From Takakia lepidozioides (taxonomy: Eukaryota > Streptophyta > Takakiopsida > Takakiales > Takakiaceae): 64,000 nt of DNA. Location of the stretch: NCBI GenBank assembly GCA_030704615.1, contig CM060732.1, positions 78,163,053-78,227,052 of the forward strand, read 5' to 3'. Below the pieces are notes generated by a model. That model saw only the letters and a list, made by a program, of their open reading frames with translations. It had not been told where the DNA came from and ran no database searches. The stretch's first letter is position 1. Each line of letters begins with the position of its first letter. This document shows, in pieces, positions 11,387 through 22,889 of the stretch. The position numbers were made by a program, and so were the translations under genes.

Positions 11387-12736
11387 AAGAGATGAGGTTG
11401 TAACAGAAAGAAATGACCATATTTTTGTCGAGTGTAATCATACCCTGCCTTGCACATTAAAAGTGACTCTTCATCAAACAAAACATCTCTGCTCTCTGTG
11501 ATGTGTTGAGTGTCATTGTTCCAAATCCTGTAGGCTTTGCTTGTTGTGCTGTAGCCCATGAAGATGCCTTTCTTCGCTTTGGCATCTAATTTCTTCCTGA
11601 CTTGCTGTGGGACATGCACGTACGCATCTGCTCCAAAGATACGCATGTGTCCAACGGATGGGCGTTTCTTGTGCCATAGCTTAAAAGGGGTAGCATCTTG
11701 TGTCATGCTATTGCCTATGCGGTTAAGCGTGTAGACTGTGGTGCATACGGCCTCTCCCCAGAACCTGAGGTGCACATCGGTGGAGTACAACATGCTGCGA
11801 TCTGCTTCAAAAACTGTCATGTTCTCCCTTTCAGCAGGACCGTTCTGCTCGGGAGTGTACGCGCAGGTGAGGTCTGGTTCGATGGAATTCGCTTCTAGGA
11901 ACTTCTGAAACTTGTTCCCGGTGAATTCTCTGCCACGATCAGAGCGAAGCTTGTGTAACTTCTGCCATGTTTCACGTTCCATCAATGCTGCATACTTCCT
12001 CAAACAAGACAATACATCAGACTTCTTCTTGATGATAAACACCACTCTATAGGCAGAGTGATCGTCCTTAAAAAGAACGTAGTATAACGCCCCTGCTATT
12101 TGTCGCGACGGACATGGGGCCACACAAATCGGTGTGTACAAGATCTCCAACCTTTGCTGAGCGTTGGTGATCTGGGTTCGTGTGGAAGGGGTTTCGGTGA
12201 ATCTTTCCAAAAGCACACCCTGGACAGAAGGAGGGGTGTCCTGTGCTTAGGATCAACCCGTCAACCATGCCTGTAGACGCCATCCTCCTGATCGTTGCAT
12301 GGTTGATGTGGCACATGCGGTGGTGCCAGACATCAAGGCTCCGAGTGCTTGCCTTCTTCGTCTCACTTCCGAAAGAGTTCGCAATGTAGGCGGCGGTGTT
12401 CGGAATGACTGTCTGGACTTGGAGCTTGTACATAGTTCCCTCCATCACACCTTCGATTAGGGTCTCTCCTCCTTGCACAAGCCTGCATCCTTTCTTGGAA
12501 TGCACGGTCTCTATGTTGAGTAGAGCAACCTTCTAGATGGAGAAAAGATTTCTTCCGATTCCCGGGACGTGCAAGACACCTCGCAAGATTGCTGGTTCCC
12601 ATTTGGTCCCATTGTAAGTGCGAATATTAATGTCACCAACTCCATATACAAGAAATTGGGTGGCACCAATACCTTCCACCATGCGACGCTGCGAGGTGAT
12701 GTCTTGGTACTTGGTGAACCAAAAACGCTTGTCGGT
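11387..12736 (-). pseudogene. Copia pol: GAG-pre-integrase and integrase
   Basis: Minus-strand frames contain the HHCC zinc-binding region (WHHRMCHINHATIRRM ... CPGCAFGK). The integrase core follows, with catalytic D in HTDLCGP, D in RSDRGREF and E in PAERENM, then the C-terminal segment KAKKGIFMGYS. A TAG at 12533-12535 and a frameshift near 12100 interrupt it. The frame runs into the inversion breakpoint at about 11387. Confidence 0.9.
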
Positions 12737-13643
12737 CATGTGGTCCGTGTAGCCGCTGTCTGCAATCCATGAATCTCCGCCAATGCGAAATTTGTCTTCT
12801 GCTGCGACGTACGCACGGTGAGTCTTCTTGACGGTTGCAGTGCTTGCGGTAGGCTTGGTATCAGACTTCTTGGGCTCAACGCACTCACGAGCTCAGTGCC
12901 CAAGCTTGCCGCACTTCCAACATTCGGAATTTTGCTTCTTTTCTTCAATCTCCTTCTTGCGTTGCTGCCTCTGTGCGTAGGTGAGAGTTGATCGCTCCTT
13001 GCCCTTAGCGTTGGCAACATATGCCGCGGACGGAGCGCGCTGCTGCTCTCGTTCTTGAGCTTCCTTCATCCGCATTTCTTCTCGTACTAAGCGGATCAGA
13101 AGGTTGTTCAAGGTACGATCGGCAGCTGCTGTTCTATCCCACGAGGAGTGAAAATGGCTGTAGGCATCTGGCAAATTTCCTAAGACTTTGGCGATGACAT
13201 TGGTGTCGCCAATGCTGTTGTCATCGAGATGAATAAGCTGACTCTTTAGAAGCTCGACTTTGCTAATGAAAGAGGCTATTGTATCGCTACTCTCGAACTT
13301 GGCTTGATAAAACTTGACCTGAACATCATGGATGTTGTCGTTAGCTCTTTGATCATGTATCGTTCTGAGCTTGTCCCAAATCTCTTTGGATGTAACGCAC
13401 CCACAGACAAGATCAAGCATCGACTCGTCGAGAGCGGCACAAAGCAAAGATATCCCCTGTCCATCTTTCTTTACCCATTCCTCTAGCTCTGCAACTTGTG
13501 CTACCGGGGGTTTGGCGACTGTGCCATCCAACGACCCCCATGAGCTCTTTTCCCAAGAAAAGAGCACACATCTGAAAACTCCACAAGTGGAAGTTCTGAC
13601 CATTGAACCGTTTGATTGTGGTGGTGTCCCGCTGCGACTCCAT
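12737..13643 (-). pseudogene. Copia gag and start of protease
   Basis: The likely gag start is the ATG at 13643 (MESQRDTTTIKRFNGQNF), typical of the UBN2-type copia Gag N-terminus. A frameshift near 13520 separates it from the main capsid region (KEIWDKL, SSDTIASFISKVELLK, NLPDAYSHF). The CCHC nucleocapsid knuckle CWKCGKLGH...C carries an in-frame TGA at 12893-12895. The protease with its DSG triad follows directly downstream in the element. Gag packages the element RNA into particles; this copy cannot make an intact Gag. Confidence 0.88.
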
Positions 13644-13784
13644 AGCTACAGTACAGTACTATTGACACGACTTTGCAAGAAAAGTTAACACGCACGGCCA
13701 ACAACATTAAAAGCAACTAGAAAACAAGCTATGACACACTTCCTGGACCACTCTGACGCAGCTTTGTGAAAAGAAACTGTAGGA

Positions 13785-13798
13785 GTGGGCCCATAACC
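13785..13798 (-). other. Primer binding site matching the initiator tRNA-Met anticodon arm
   Basis: Just inside the 5' LTR the + strand reads GTGGGCCCATAACC. This equals the anticodon stem-loop strand of plant initiator tRNA-Met, ending at the CAU-A-A-C-C side of the loop. The element RNA therefore carries its complement and would be primed by a 5' half-tRNA, as in Drosophila copia and yeast Ty5, rather than by the usual 3' CCA end. Confidence 0.8.
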
Positions 13799-14211
13799 TA
13801 TTGGAGGTAGCTTCAATACACTATAACATCAACCAAGTTTTGACTCACTTGGTACACGCATCCATAATACACACAGCTCATATGCACAAGGCTTCTTTGC
13901 ATTAATGGAAATTAGGAACGACGTCCTTACAGTCCTAAGACTAGGACATGCTAACATTCCCTGTCAGGCTATAGAGGTACTTCTTGCTCTACTCTCAGGC
14001 GACAGAGTACTAGCTCAGATAGTAAGATGAGAGTACTGTTCCCCCATATGTACTTCCGGCCCGTTGGGCGGGAAGGTGATTACATGATTGGAGATTATGT
14101 TGTCTCTTGGTTTTGAACTAGCAAGCTGGCCCATCGACGTGGAACACTAGGGGCATGGCACTCTACCTCGTACCTAGCTAAGTAACTGGCAATGATAGTT
14201 TTCTTCTTACA
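13799..14211 (-). repeat. 5' LTR of the copia element
   Basis: 413 bp, four longer than its partner because of an ACTC insertion near 13847. On the minus strand it starts TGTAAGAAG and ends CCAATA directly against the primer binding site, so the LTR boundaries are well fixed. It should contain the element promoter; I do not assign a TATA box. Confidence 0.92.
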
Positions 14212-14216
14212 ATACC

Positions 14217-16229
14217 TATGTGACATATCAATTCTCAACATCTTTTATTTGGGCTAAATTATGGTACAAAAGGCTTCTTGTAGGTATACAATTTAACAGT
14301 TGAATTGCCCCTTTGACAATTCCACATTTTATTTTAGATAGTTTACCATACTCCTATTTATGTTAGTTCATGTGATGTAATTCATTGTCAATTTATTTAT
14401 TAAAGAGAAGTTATAAGGTTGGCATTTTGGGGTTGCTATTTTGATTTGGATATTGTAGGGTTGTTGTTTTGAGGTGGATAGGATTGCTAAATTTAGATAG
14501 GTATTATGGGATTCTAATTTTGAGATGGATTTTTAGGGTTGTTATTTTGAAATAGATATTTTAATATAGATCATACTTATATTACATCCTTTAACTTGCG
14601 ATATTGAAAATCGTTATGTTTAAAATATAATATAAATAAAACTACCATGCTTACACATTACTATTTAGATATGTCTCAAATCTTGAATAGAATGTGGAAT
14701 ACCTTCAAAGACTATAAAAGGGCGAAGTAATATATTTTTCAATCACATATGTAGTATATAATACCTAGTATCAATTAATACGTGAAAAAAGGATACTATA
14801 ATAAATCATTTAAAATAAGTAATCTCAATTTAGAAGTGAGATTGTCAATTTCAAAATTGGCAGCTTCATTAGATCAATTTCGATATCTGATAATCAATTT
14901 CATGATCTCATAAGATGAAATTGTGAACTTCATCACATCAAATTGTCTGTTTTTGTTGATCTCAATATTATATCATAAAACAAAATCCAATCTACATAGT
15001 TTATAAGCATTTTTCAATTTGAAACTCTTAAAATGTAAATATAAATGCCTACATAGAATTAATTCCCAACTAGTACATAGTTCACTACTACAGCCTTTCA
15101 CATTTCTATAAAGGAACTATCTCTCAGCAGCGTTTTTTTAATTGGCAAATTTTCGCCAGATTTTGACCTCAGCAAATACAATGGAATTTTCAGTCGCAAA
15201 TTCCCTGTTTTTTCATGCATGAAATAGCCAAATTTGTCCAAATAAAAAATTATATTATGGATGTCCTCGCCAAATATGGAATATATGAATGGATGAAAGT
15301 ACATAGGTGGATGAATTTTAGTGGATGAACAGAATTTACCACTATTTTTGCAGAACTCTGTAGCCACTCGTGTTGTTTTTCAAATTTCTTAGAAAAAACA
15401 CTGTCTCTCAGGTCCCATAACGAGACATGGGGAAAATAATGTATAAAAGTAATGTATTACTCCCACTAATACTTATAAGCTCTTTGTAAATAGGGATAAG
15501 GGACAATTGTAAATATATTTTGATCTCACATTCTAGGAACCTATAAGTACATATGTCCTTTCAAGTTTTCTATTGGGTTTCTTTCCACCTAGTATTTCTA
15601 CACGGTTACAGACAAAACATGCTCACGTTATACACAATTTGATGTTTAAGTTTAAAGCTCTTCAACATAAAGATAATTCTTTGAAGTCTTATTCTCCCAA
15701 TGTAAGCTGAATTCTTATTATTTTGTTGGATTTTTATAAATGAAACACTAAATATTTTTCCATAGTATCGGAAATTTGAGAGTGAAATTAATAACAAATA
15801 TGTTAAGATTAGAGAAGTTTGAATGTGTGGAGAAATGCAGTGATTTGGTACTCAATGTCCCTTCAATGTGGCTAGAAATATTATGAATGAAAAGCTATCA
15901 TTTTTAGAGAGGTGCATGATTATTTAGCCCTATATTTCGTCTATGTCACACACAATTGAAAAATTCAATTGATATGGAAATTATACATTTTACATAACCA
16001 TCACCAAAAATACGGCCCAGTTGTTGGGGCTGGAAACCCCCAAAAAATAGAAAAAAGGAAAAAAACCATCAAAATACTTTGCAAAATTATTTTGTAAATA
16101 GCCAAAATAAAACATCATTTTTTTAATAAAAAAAAACATAGTCTATCTATCTCACTTTGGTGATTAAATGCTGTAATAACCATTATGTTTTCAAACCTCC
16201 ATTTGCTCCTTGTCTTTTAGTATGGCTAG
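14217..16229. other. AT-rich intergenic DNA
   Basis: Strongly AT-rich with only short open frames. No gene, RNA or ordered repeat recognised. Confidence 0.6.
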
Positions 16230-16318
16230 TATAAATAGGGCCCACCTCCGAGAAGGGGCAGTAGCCGCAAGGCGAAGTGGCTCTTAGTTACGCCAGTTTA
16301 GGCCGGAGTCGTCTTCTT
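16230..16318 (+). repeat. Dispersed module B (TATA, GGGCCCACC, conserved core)
   Basis: TATAAATA at 16230-16237 is followed by GGGCCCACC and, after a short spacer, by GCAAGGCGAAGTGGCTCT and TTAGTTACGCC. Then comes GGAGTCGTCTTCTTC. The same order of parts occurs at 40791-40862 and, reversed, at 22797-22885. It lies directly after the end of the integrase-like gene on the opposite strand. Confidence 0.65.
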
Positions 16319-19006
16319 CTTCTTCTTCTGGCTAGTATAAGCCAACGATAACATTCTGACTTCATGTGAGCCTGAGTTCCAGGACTGTATTCATTAAGAG
16401 TGTCCGATCCATTTGGTCCGCCAATATATTGCCAAAATAGATCTAGATCGTTGTTTTCAAGAGCAGAAACTGGAGCATCGAGACACACTGTTGTCAACGC
16501 TACGTGGAAGATATACTTGTTCTCGTCAGGTTCAAATGACGAGGAACCGAGATCGTAGGCAATATCCCGAATGTTTGATATTACCTGCACTTACCCACAA
16601 CATAACAAATAATCAAATTGCATTTTGATATTATAGATCTGAAAAATTGACATGCTAGACAAGAAGTTTTTCCCATTATGCTTTGACATGCTGAAGCAGT
16701 ACATGACTTTCATTGGCAAACTTTCATATTCACAGAACTTGTGGAGAGGGGGCAGAAAAGGCTAGGGAGCTTCAAAAGAGTGTCGAATGCTACAAAAGGG
16801 TACCTGGTGGTTTCCCCATATCCAGTTTATAAATTATAGATTTTGTAGCGTTAGTCTCTGGGACACCCACTGAAACATATTATACGTGAGAAGAACTCGT
16901 TACAGCTAGTTCTAAGTGAATTCATAAGATGAACCCGAGTCCTCTACGGGTTCTCAAACTTTGCTAGATGATAGGGGCGGATAGTTTTGCTCGCCCATGT
17001 AAGATTTTCATAGCTGCAAAATTTTGTACTTGTAGGCCTGATTTAATTACTTATAAAAACCAAGCTCATCATCTCTCTATAATCACGTTCGGCTTCTAAG
17101 CTTATCTATTAATCCTCAAGTATTGAATACTGACATGTGAGCATGGATGCAGGCAGTTAAGTCAGCTGAGACAAGCAACTACAAGCAACAACCTGGTGGC
17201 TGCAGGTGATGCTCGACACCAGCTTGGCTTACTACACTCGTGGCTCAATCATTCCAAGATATTTCCAAATCCATTTGTAATAATGATTTTTAATATCTTC
17301 AATCGTAGGTCATTTATGATGTAATAATTTGAATCAACATGAAATTACAATGAGTCTGACCTGATTGTTTTCCGACAGTCGAGGCCTCATTGACAACTCA
17401 TAATCAGTTCCACCAACCCCTGCTGCTTCCCAAAGATAAGCTTGTGGTCGAGACATTTCTCTCGATTCCGAAGATATATGACCTTCTGTTAGATCAAAAG
17501 GAACTTGGCTTGTAGGGTCGGCCAGATTCGGATTTCGAGATGGGAAAAATTCATCCGGTTCACCTAAGTCTTCCTCATCTGTGTCGTCCTCGTCTACAAT
17601 TTCCTTACACAAAAAAAGTGTGGTTGACTTAGCCATTTATAAACAACATGTCAAAGCTCCCTACAAATTATATAATTTGGTAATGGATTATGCGAAATTA
17701 CTGATTTTTACCTTTTCTATCATTCTTCTGCTCTGAACATTGCAATAGGAATATGCCCTTCAATATTCCGACCTCTCCCATACACTGAGTGCACACGATG
17801 GTAATTCCATGCAAGAACCCATTCGTCCATAGCTTGTTGCATAATTGGTAGAAAGACGGCTACCAAAGATCCATGGTGAATATCATTAGAAATGTCCAAA
17901 AATGCCTCTGTGAGCCATGATCTCAAATAGCCGTTTATAGAACCACATGCATTTCTCCCACATAAATCGCCAAAAATTTTCGATTCTCTGCACATTGTTA
18001 CAATCCGAAATATTATTTCATTTATGTATCTATTGTTGTTCTAGTCAAACAACAAATATACACATTGATGAATTGAAGTTCCATCTGGTTCAATTAGGAG
18101 TGTCATAAAAAATGTACAGCATAAGGTTTAGTATTGTAGACCTGATTATGTACCGAGGGGCCTATAATGAATGGTGTCTATCTTGCTTGAGGCCAAGCAC
18201 TATCCGAGTCTTGCTTGATTAGACTATGCTCAACTGCAAAATCAGATCTTATATTCTTTTGATGACCATATCGATCTACAGCTTTCCGGTAGCCTTCGAA
18301 AATGGTCTCCGCCCTTTTGTCAATAGCAACTCTTGCCCATAATACAAAGTGCGATGCACCATCTATGCCACCATGCACACGAAAACCCCACATAGCGAGC
18401 TTGTCGTGGGCTGTGATTTATCAGTTACACAAAATTTCATAAATTAATGGTGACATTCAGATCTACAAATAGATTAATATCATTACATTCATCGTAATCT
18501 TTCCTCCTCTAAATTTCTCACTTGCATTGGTTACATGAGAAGTTCACAAAAAAAATTCTAAGTATAGATCTATATATGTGATGAGTACTTACAATCAATA
18601 TGCCATAGGCGCATTGGCTTAACCACGCTGTATTGGCCCCGGGCCATCCACACCAAACGTCTTCGGTTCAGATGTTGTGGTGCTAAGACATGTAATGCGT
18701 TCCGCACTTGTTCTCGTGATACTCGATGATGGTGTGTTCTCAAGACTGCTTGGACGAGACGGATGCCCCAATTTGCACCACTCTTCTCCATTGGCACATA
18801 AGTCTTTATGAGCTCTTGAACTTGTAAATTAGTAAGTTTTGGTTTTACCCCGTCCAACCTTCTTTGACTAGTTTGCTCCGCAGGACATTTCTGTGCATGC
18901 TCAAGCTTTCAACGATCTGGCTGAAAGTATAACCATATTCAAGTCCTCGGTCCACTGTTTTCATAAGACTTAACGACGTTGGGCTTTCTGGGATAGACTC
19001 CTCCAT
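16288..19006 (-). pseudogene. Integrase-core (DDE) domain gene, broken
   Basis: Five spliced blocks on the minus strand: 18593-19006, 18142-18410, about 17729-17987, 17361-17603 and 16288-16584. The start is an HTH-like region (YGYTFSQIVESLSMHRN), then RLVQAVLRTHHHRVS and LWHID. The intron joins this to SHDKLAMWGFRVHGGIDG, then RSDF and PSVHNQ, and the third block begins RIENFW. This is the layout of the rve-like integrase-core family, with a WHID...RSD...HNQRIE pattern, scattered through animals, fungi and some plants. Lesions: a one-base frameshift near 18848, an in-frame TAG at 18178-18180 and a frameshift near 17900. The last two blocks are acidic and end in an Arg run made by a TCT microsatellite. 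No terminal repeats were found by eye, so a domesticated gene and a transposon relic are both possible. Confidence 0.7.
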
Positions 19007-19589
19007 GTCTATGCACCTGTACGCATATTTATGGTGTTCAATCTATACCATGCAAACAACACTAATAAATAATCTATATAAAATTCTGGATTTAGCCTTA
19101 AATTACTACAATTCATGAAATATAAGATATTACCATGAGAGAATATGCTAGCCAAATGTTGTATACCTTGGATGAACATGGCAAATGTCAGGACCTCTTG
19201 ATACTTCACCTGTTTCACCAGTCTTGCTCAAACATGAATGATCATATAACATAGTTGAGGAGACAATTATATTGGATCATGTATTCATAATTTTTTATAT
19301 TCGTAAAATAGGGGTAGGCATGACTAGTACTGGGTGTACTTTGAAAGCAAGCTACATATATCAACAACACCTCAGAGCATGCCAACAACATGCAAGCTTC
19401 AAAGTTTCTTCATGGACACCACATAGAATGGCTCCATTAGTGTGCCTGTCAATGAACATGAGAACATCAGCTTTGTCAATAATTCCCATGTTTGGTGGAA
19501 GATTTTGTATTTGAATAAAACTCCCAATTGCCTGTCAAACTGGCGAGAGAGAAGTGAAGCAGCCAAGTTTACCTGCACCAAGGCCCAAG

Positions 19590-20335
19590 GTCTGAAGCGG
19601 TGCTCCTGCAATAATGGCAGGAGGAACTCAACAACCTGTTTCACAAGTGAAAGATGCTCACCTATCACAACCAAGAAAAAACACTTTGTAGAAAAGTACT
19701 TTTGCTGGAGAGAGCACACATGTGAGAGAGAGATCAATTACCATAGGATTCACATCTTTCCCCCATATACCATTCTGACTGATGCTGACCTAATTTCATT
19801 GAATGTGAAAGACTTGCCAAAGAATCAACTAACCTCCAAAGCCACAGCTTCGAAAACCACGAGTTGACCATCAGTTTCTCAACCAGACCTTGGCTTATCC
19901 ACTGCCACCATATGAGAACATTGAATAGACACTTCTAGAGACAAATGAGACTCGATTTCGATTTCAAGAAGGGAACGTGCATCGCGTAACCCCTGACTCA
20001 TTGTCTGAGCTGATTTTGGAGGTAGGTGTACACCCTAATAATAAACTTAGCATCCAATCGTGCGTGGAATGAAAAGAGGTAGAGAGAAGGGCAAGGAAAA
20101 TACCACCTTATGCTGTTGGAAGGTAGTAGAGGTATAATTTCGCTCCCATATTTCCACGGGGCTAACGCACAACCGATATCAACAGTTTGGCTACAGAGCC
20201 ATGTGTGTTTCTTCAAAAGTTCGAATCGAGCTGACCTCAACGCGGCTACAACAGCCCTCTGCCTACCCTCTCGATCAGAAGCTAACACAGTGCTTGCAAG
20301 ATCGCCCAATCGCTGATCCAAGCTATGCTTAGGAA
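19590..20335 (-). pseudogene. Unrecognised coding-like blocks with splice signals
   Basis: One block (about 20113-20335) encodes a helical, charged stretch (LDQRLGDLASTVLASDRE, then ARFELLKKHTWL). A second (about 19822-20010) reads ARSLLEIEIESHLSLEVS and DGQLVVFEAVALE, interrupted by one in-frame TGA and followed by a GTTAGT donor. A third (about 19590-19660) reads HLSLVKQVVEFLLPLLQEH. Order and strand agree, but the reading phase across the first junction does not. I do not recognise the protein; it looks like part of a decayed helical-repeat protein. The residue composition is protein-like, which is the main argument. Confidence 0.3.
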
Positions 20336-20339
20336 TAAA

Positions 20340-22650
20340 AATACCTGGTTTTCAAGGGAAGCCAAAGTAAGTCAGAATTGAATCCACTCACCTTAGCAGT
20401 CTGTGGTATTACAATCAACCCATTGATCCCTGCTGAAATTACTAGATCCACCACTACATGCGCTTGATTGTGAAACCCTCTAAGCAACTAGAAACTACTA
20501 CACTAATCATCAAGACATTTCTAAGGTGCTCCAGACTCGCTCCAGAACGACAATATCACGTAGTATCGTGTTCTTGAAGATAGATTAATTGAAGACATTC
20601 GGATCAGCCGTTTGAATCTGGCCACGTACGATATGGCAGATACGGACATATATCAAAGTACAATCAAATTCAAATTGTAGGTGTTTCGCCATTACCTCCA
20701 TATGTACGTGGCTACAGCGTATTGCCAGGCCTCAGGTACTATACTTAACCAAAACTCTGCCCACTTTAGGGCAATACTTAAAATCGTATTTTTCAAAATT
20801 TTATGTGCTTTGGGCCTTTGGCTGTCCCAAAAAGAAGTTCCCCTTTATTGGCTGGTTTAATAAAGGAAAATAGTGATTTTTATTATACGGGTATGGCTTC
20901 CATGTTCCTACAAAAGCGTTATCCTTGGGAGAGGTTTTGTGGTCAATCCCATGTCACCCATACCTACCTGCTTTCAATACTATCTTGCTATAAGATGGAT
21001 TTTACGTATATCCATATAAAAACTCTATTATTAAAAAATCATTTGGGAACTAATATACATATATATATAGATGACACACATTGTTTTATTTCAACTAATT
21101 ACATAGTTTTTTCATTATTATATTATTTTAGTAATTTTTTTTCCAATTATATATGTTTCCTTTTCATAGTATGCCTCGGTAATATGTTAAATCGCTGATT
21201 TACGTAAAATCATATATACATTCTATTCAAGAGATAGTGTTAAAACTTATTTCACTGTATGTACATTCATAACATATGCCATACTATGACATATTTGGCA
21301 TTGTTATGCTAGGACATAGCATGTGATGGTACATAGATACATCCACCTTTAGGTATGGCATTGGCATTGCCCATGTGCATGGGATAAGCACGACTCACAT
21401 CGCGCATAGTGGCATGCCAGTTATGGCACATAGTCAAAATGAAGTAATGAAATAATTCAGGTGCAAATGGGCCACTGGCCTCAGCAAACGTCCTATTTGA
21501 TCTATGTTTCAGGAATATTTCTTCATATTCTTGACATGTGGTGCAGATTGGCTGTTCCTGGCATAGGTGCAAGTGGGACACTATAGAAGGAACCTGTTTT
21601 TACTCCAGTCGTTGGTTCTCACACATGTTGCGATACCCAACCAGTCGGTTCTGCGTTAATCCCTAGTGGCAGGTCCGGTCCTACAGAAGTGGGTCGGGTT
21701 CCAGTCCGGTTCCTTATAACCGGAACCGGAACCGGCGATTGACCTCGGAGCAGGCGGTTGACCTCGTACGCCCTCGGACTACTCCCCCTCACACCGCGAT
21801 AAGCCCTCCGAGGAGGGACTTACCCTACATATCGTAACTAATTTGCACTATATGTGGAGTATGTATACGTTGCTTGGGAGACTTACCGGTAAGGTTGCCG
21901 GGGTCGTCTAAGGGGAGACATACAGGGCCCACTGTGAAATCCCCTATCTCTTCACGCTCTTCCGACTTCCTCTTTTCAAGCTCCCCTTAGCGTGCTCATA
22001 TGAGGATATTTGACATATTCTAGGAATATCCAAATAACACCTTAGCGTGTTTCTATTTCGAACATTGTTGATGGCAGGGTTGGAGGTAGTAATTATTAAA
22101 AACAAATCCTTCATAGCATACATTTTTGTTTTGTTTTAAAAGAACTTACGAATTCATATTAAAAGATGTCCTGGAAAAAATTACCGGGACAGGAGGCCAT
22201 GAGGCTTACATCTATGGATAGATCTCTACACGCTTGTAACCACTTTGAAGATAAGTCGAGCTCATCTGCAATGACTTCCTCCGTAAATCAGCTGCCACCT
22301 GCCCCGACCAACAAACCCAAAGCCCAGACCCCCCAAGAGCACTACTCTGGAATGTATATTCTACAGGGAAGACAGACGCAAAGGAGTAAAGCGGCACACT
22401 TGAGACACTAATGCGAGATGGAAGAAGAATATAAAACACATAGAAACACCCAAGGCAGAAGACAAGCCGGCGCTTCTAACTAGGAAGCTGACATAGCTAC
22501 GGAAGCCAGATAGCTGGGAGAGACGGGCACAAACTACGAGAATAGACAGGGCAAAGTAGGAGCAACCAACGTGGAAAGGAAAGGGTGCAAAAAAAACCAA
22601 GTCCCAAACTCTCTACACCATGAAGCACGGAGAGCTCACATCGCATACAC
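20340..22650. other. Intergenic DNA, partly AT-rich
   Basis: Short open frames without recognisable domains. Around 21600-21800 there is a GC-richer stretch with repeated CCGGTTCC and ACCGGA words, possibly transposon-derived. Nothing else was assigned. Confidence 0.45.
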
Positions 22651-22720
22651 TTTGTCGGATAAAAACATATGAATCACTTTCGTATATGTGTATAAATATA
22701 TATATACACATATATATATC

Positions 22721-22885
22721 GGCCAAAGCCAACGTAGCTAAGAGCCACTTTGCCTTGCAACTACGTAGGAGTCAATTTTCGTATATATGTAAGACTCCAG
22801 CCAACGCCGACGTAACTAAGAACCACTTTGCCTTGCGACTATTGTCCCTTTCAGGGGTGGCCCAATTACATCTATATATATATGG
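22721..22885 (-). repeat. Two copies of dispersed module B
   Basis: Copy one (22721-22768) and copy two (22797-22860) read, on the minus strand, GCAAGGCAAAGTGG followed by CTCTTAGCTACG or TTCTTAGTTACG. Copy two is preceded by a TATATATATA run (22872-22882) and GGGCCACCCC, as at 16230. In copy one the core is bounded by CGTAG and CTACG, which could pair. Confidence 0.65.
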
Positions 22886-22889
22886 TTTT

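Larger units (their letters stand above)
8791..14211 (-). mobile_element. Ty1/copia LTR retrotransposon, decayed, with an internal inversion
   Basis: Two direct LTRs (8791-9199 and 13799-14211) are flanked by the 5-bp duplication ATACC (8786-8790 and 14212-14216). They enclose gag, protease, integrase, reverse transcriptase and RNase H in copia order (integrase before RT), read on the minus strand. The PPT and a primer site sit where expected. Stops and frameshifts break gag and pol, and a segment of about 1.06 kb (about 10326-11386) lies in the opposite orientation, splitting RT. The LTRs differ at about 18 of 409 positions plus one 4-bp indel, so insertion was not very recent. The copy cannot be autonomous. 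Confidence 0.95.

Noticed and set aside
20803-21198. 131-residue plus-strand frame
   Set aside because: AT-rich, hydrophobic, low-complexity translation without a domain.
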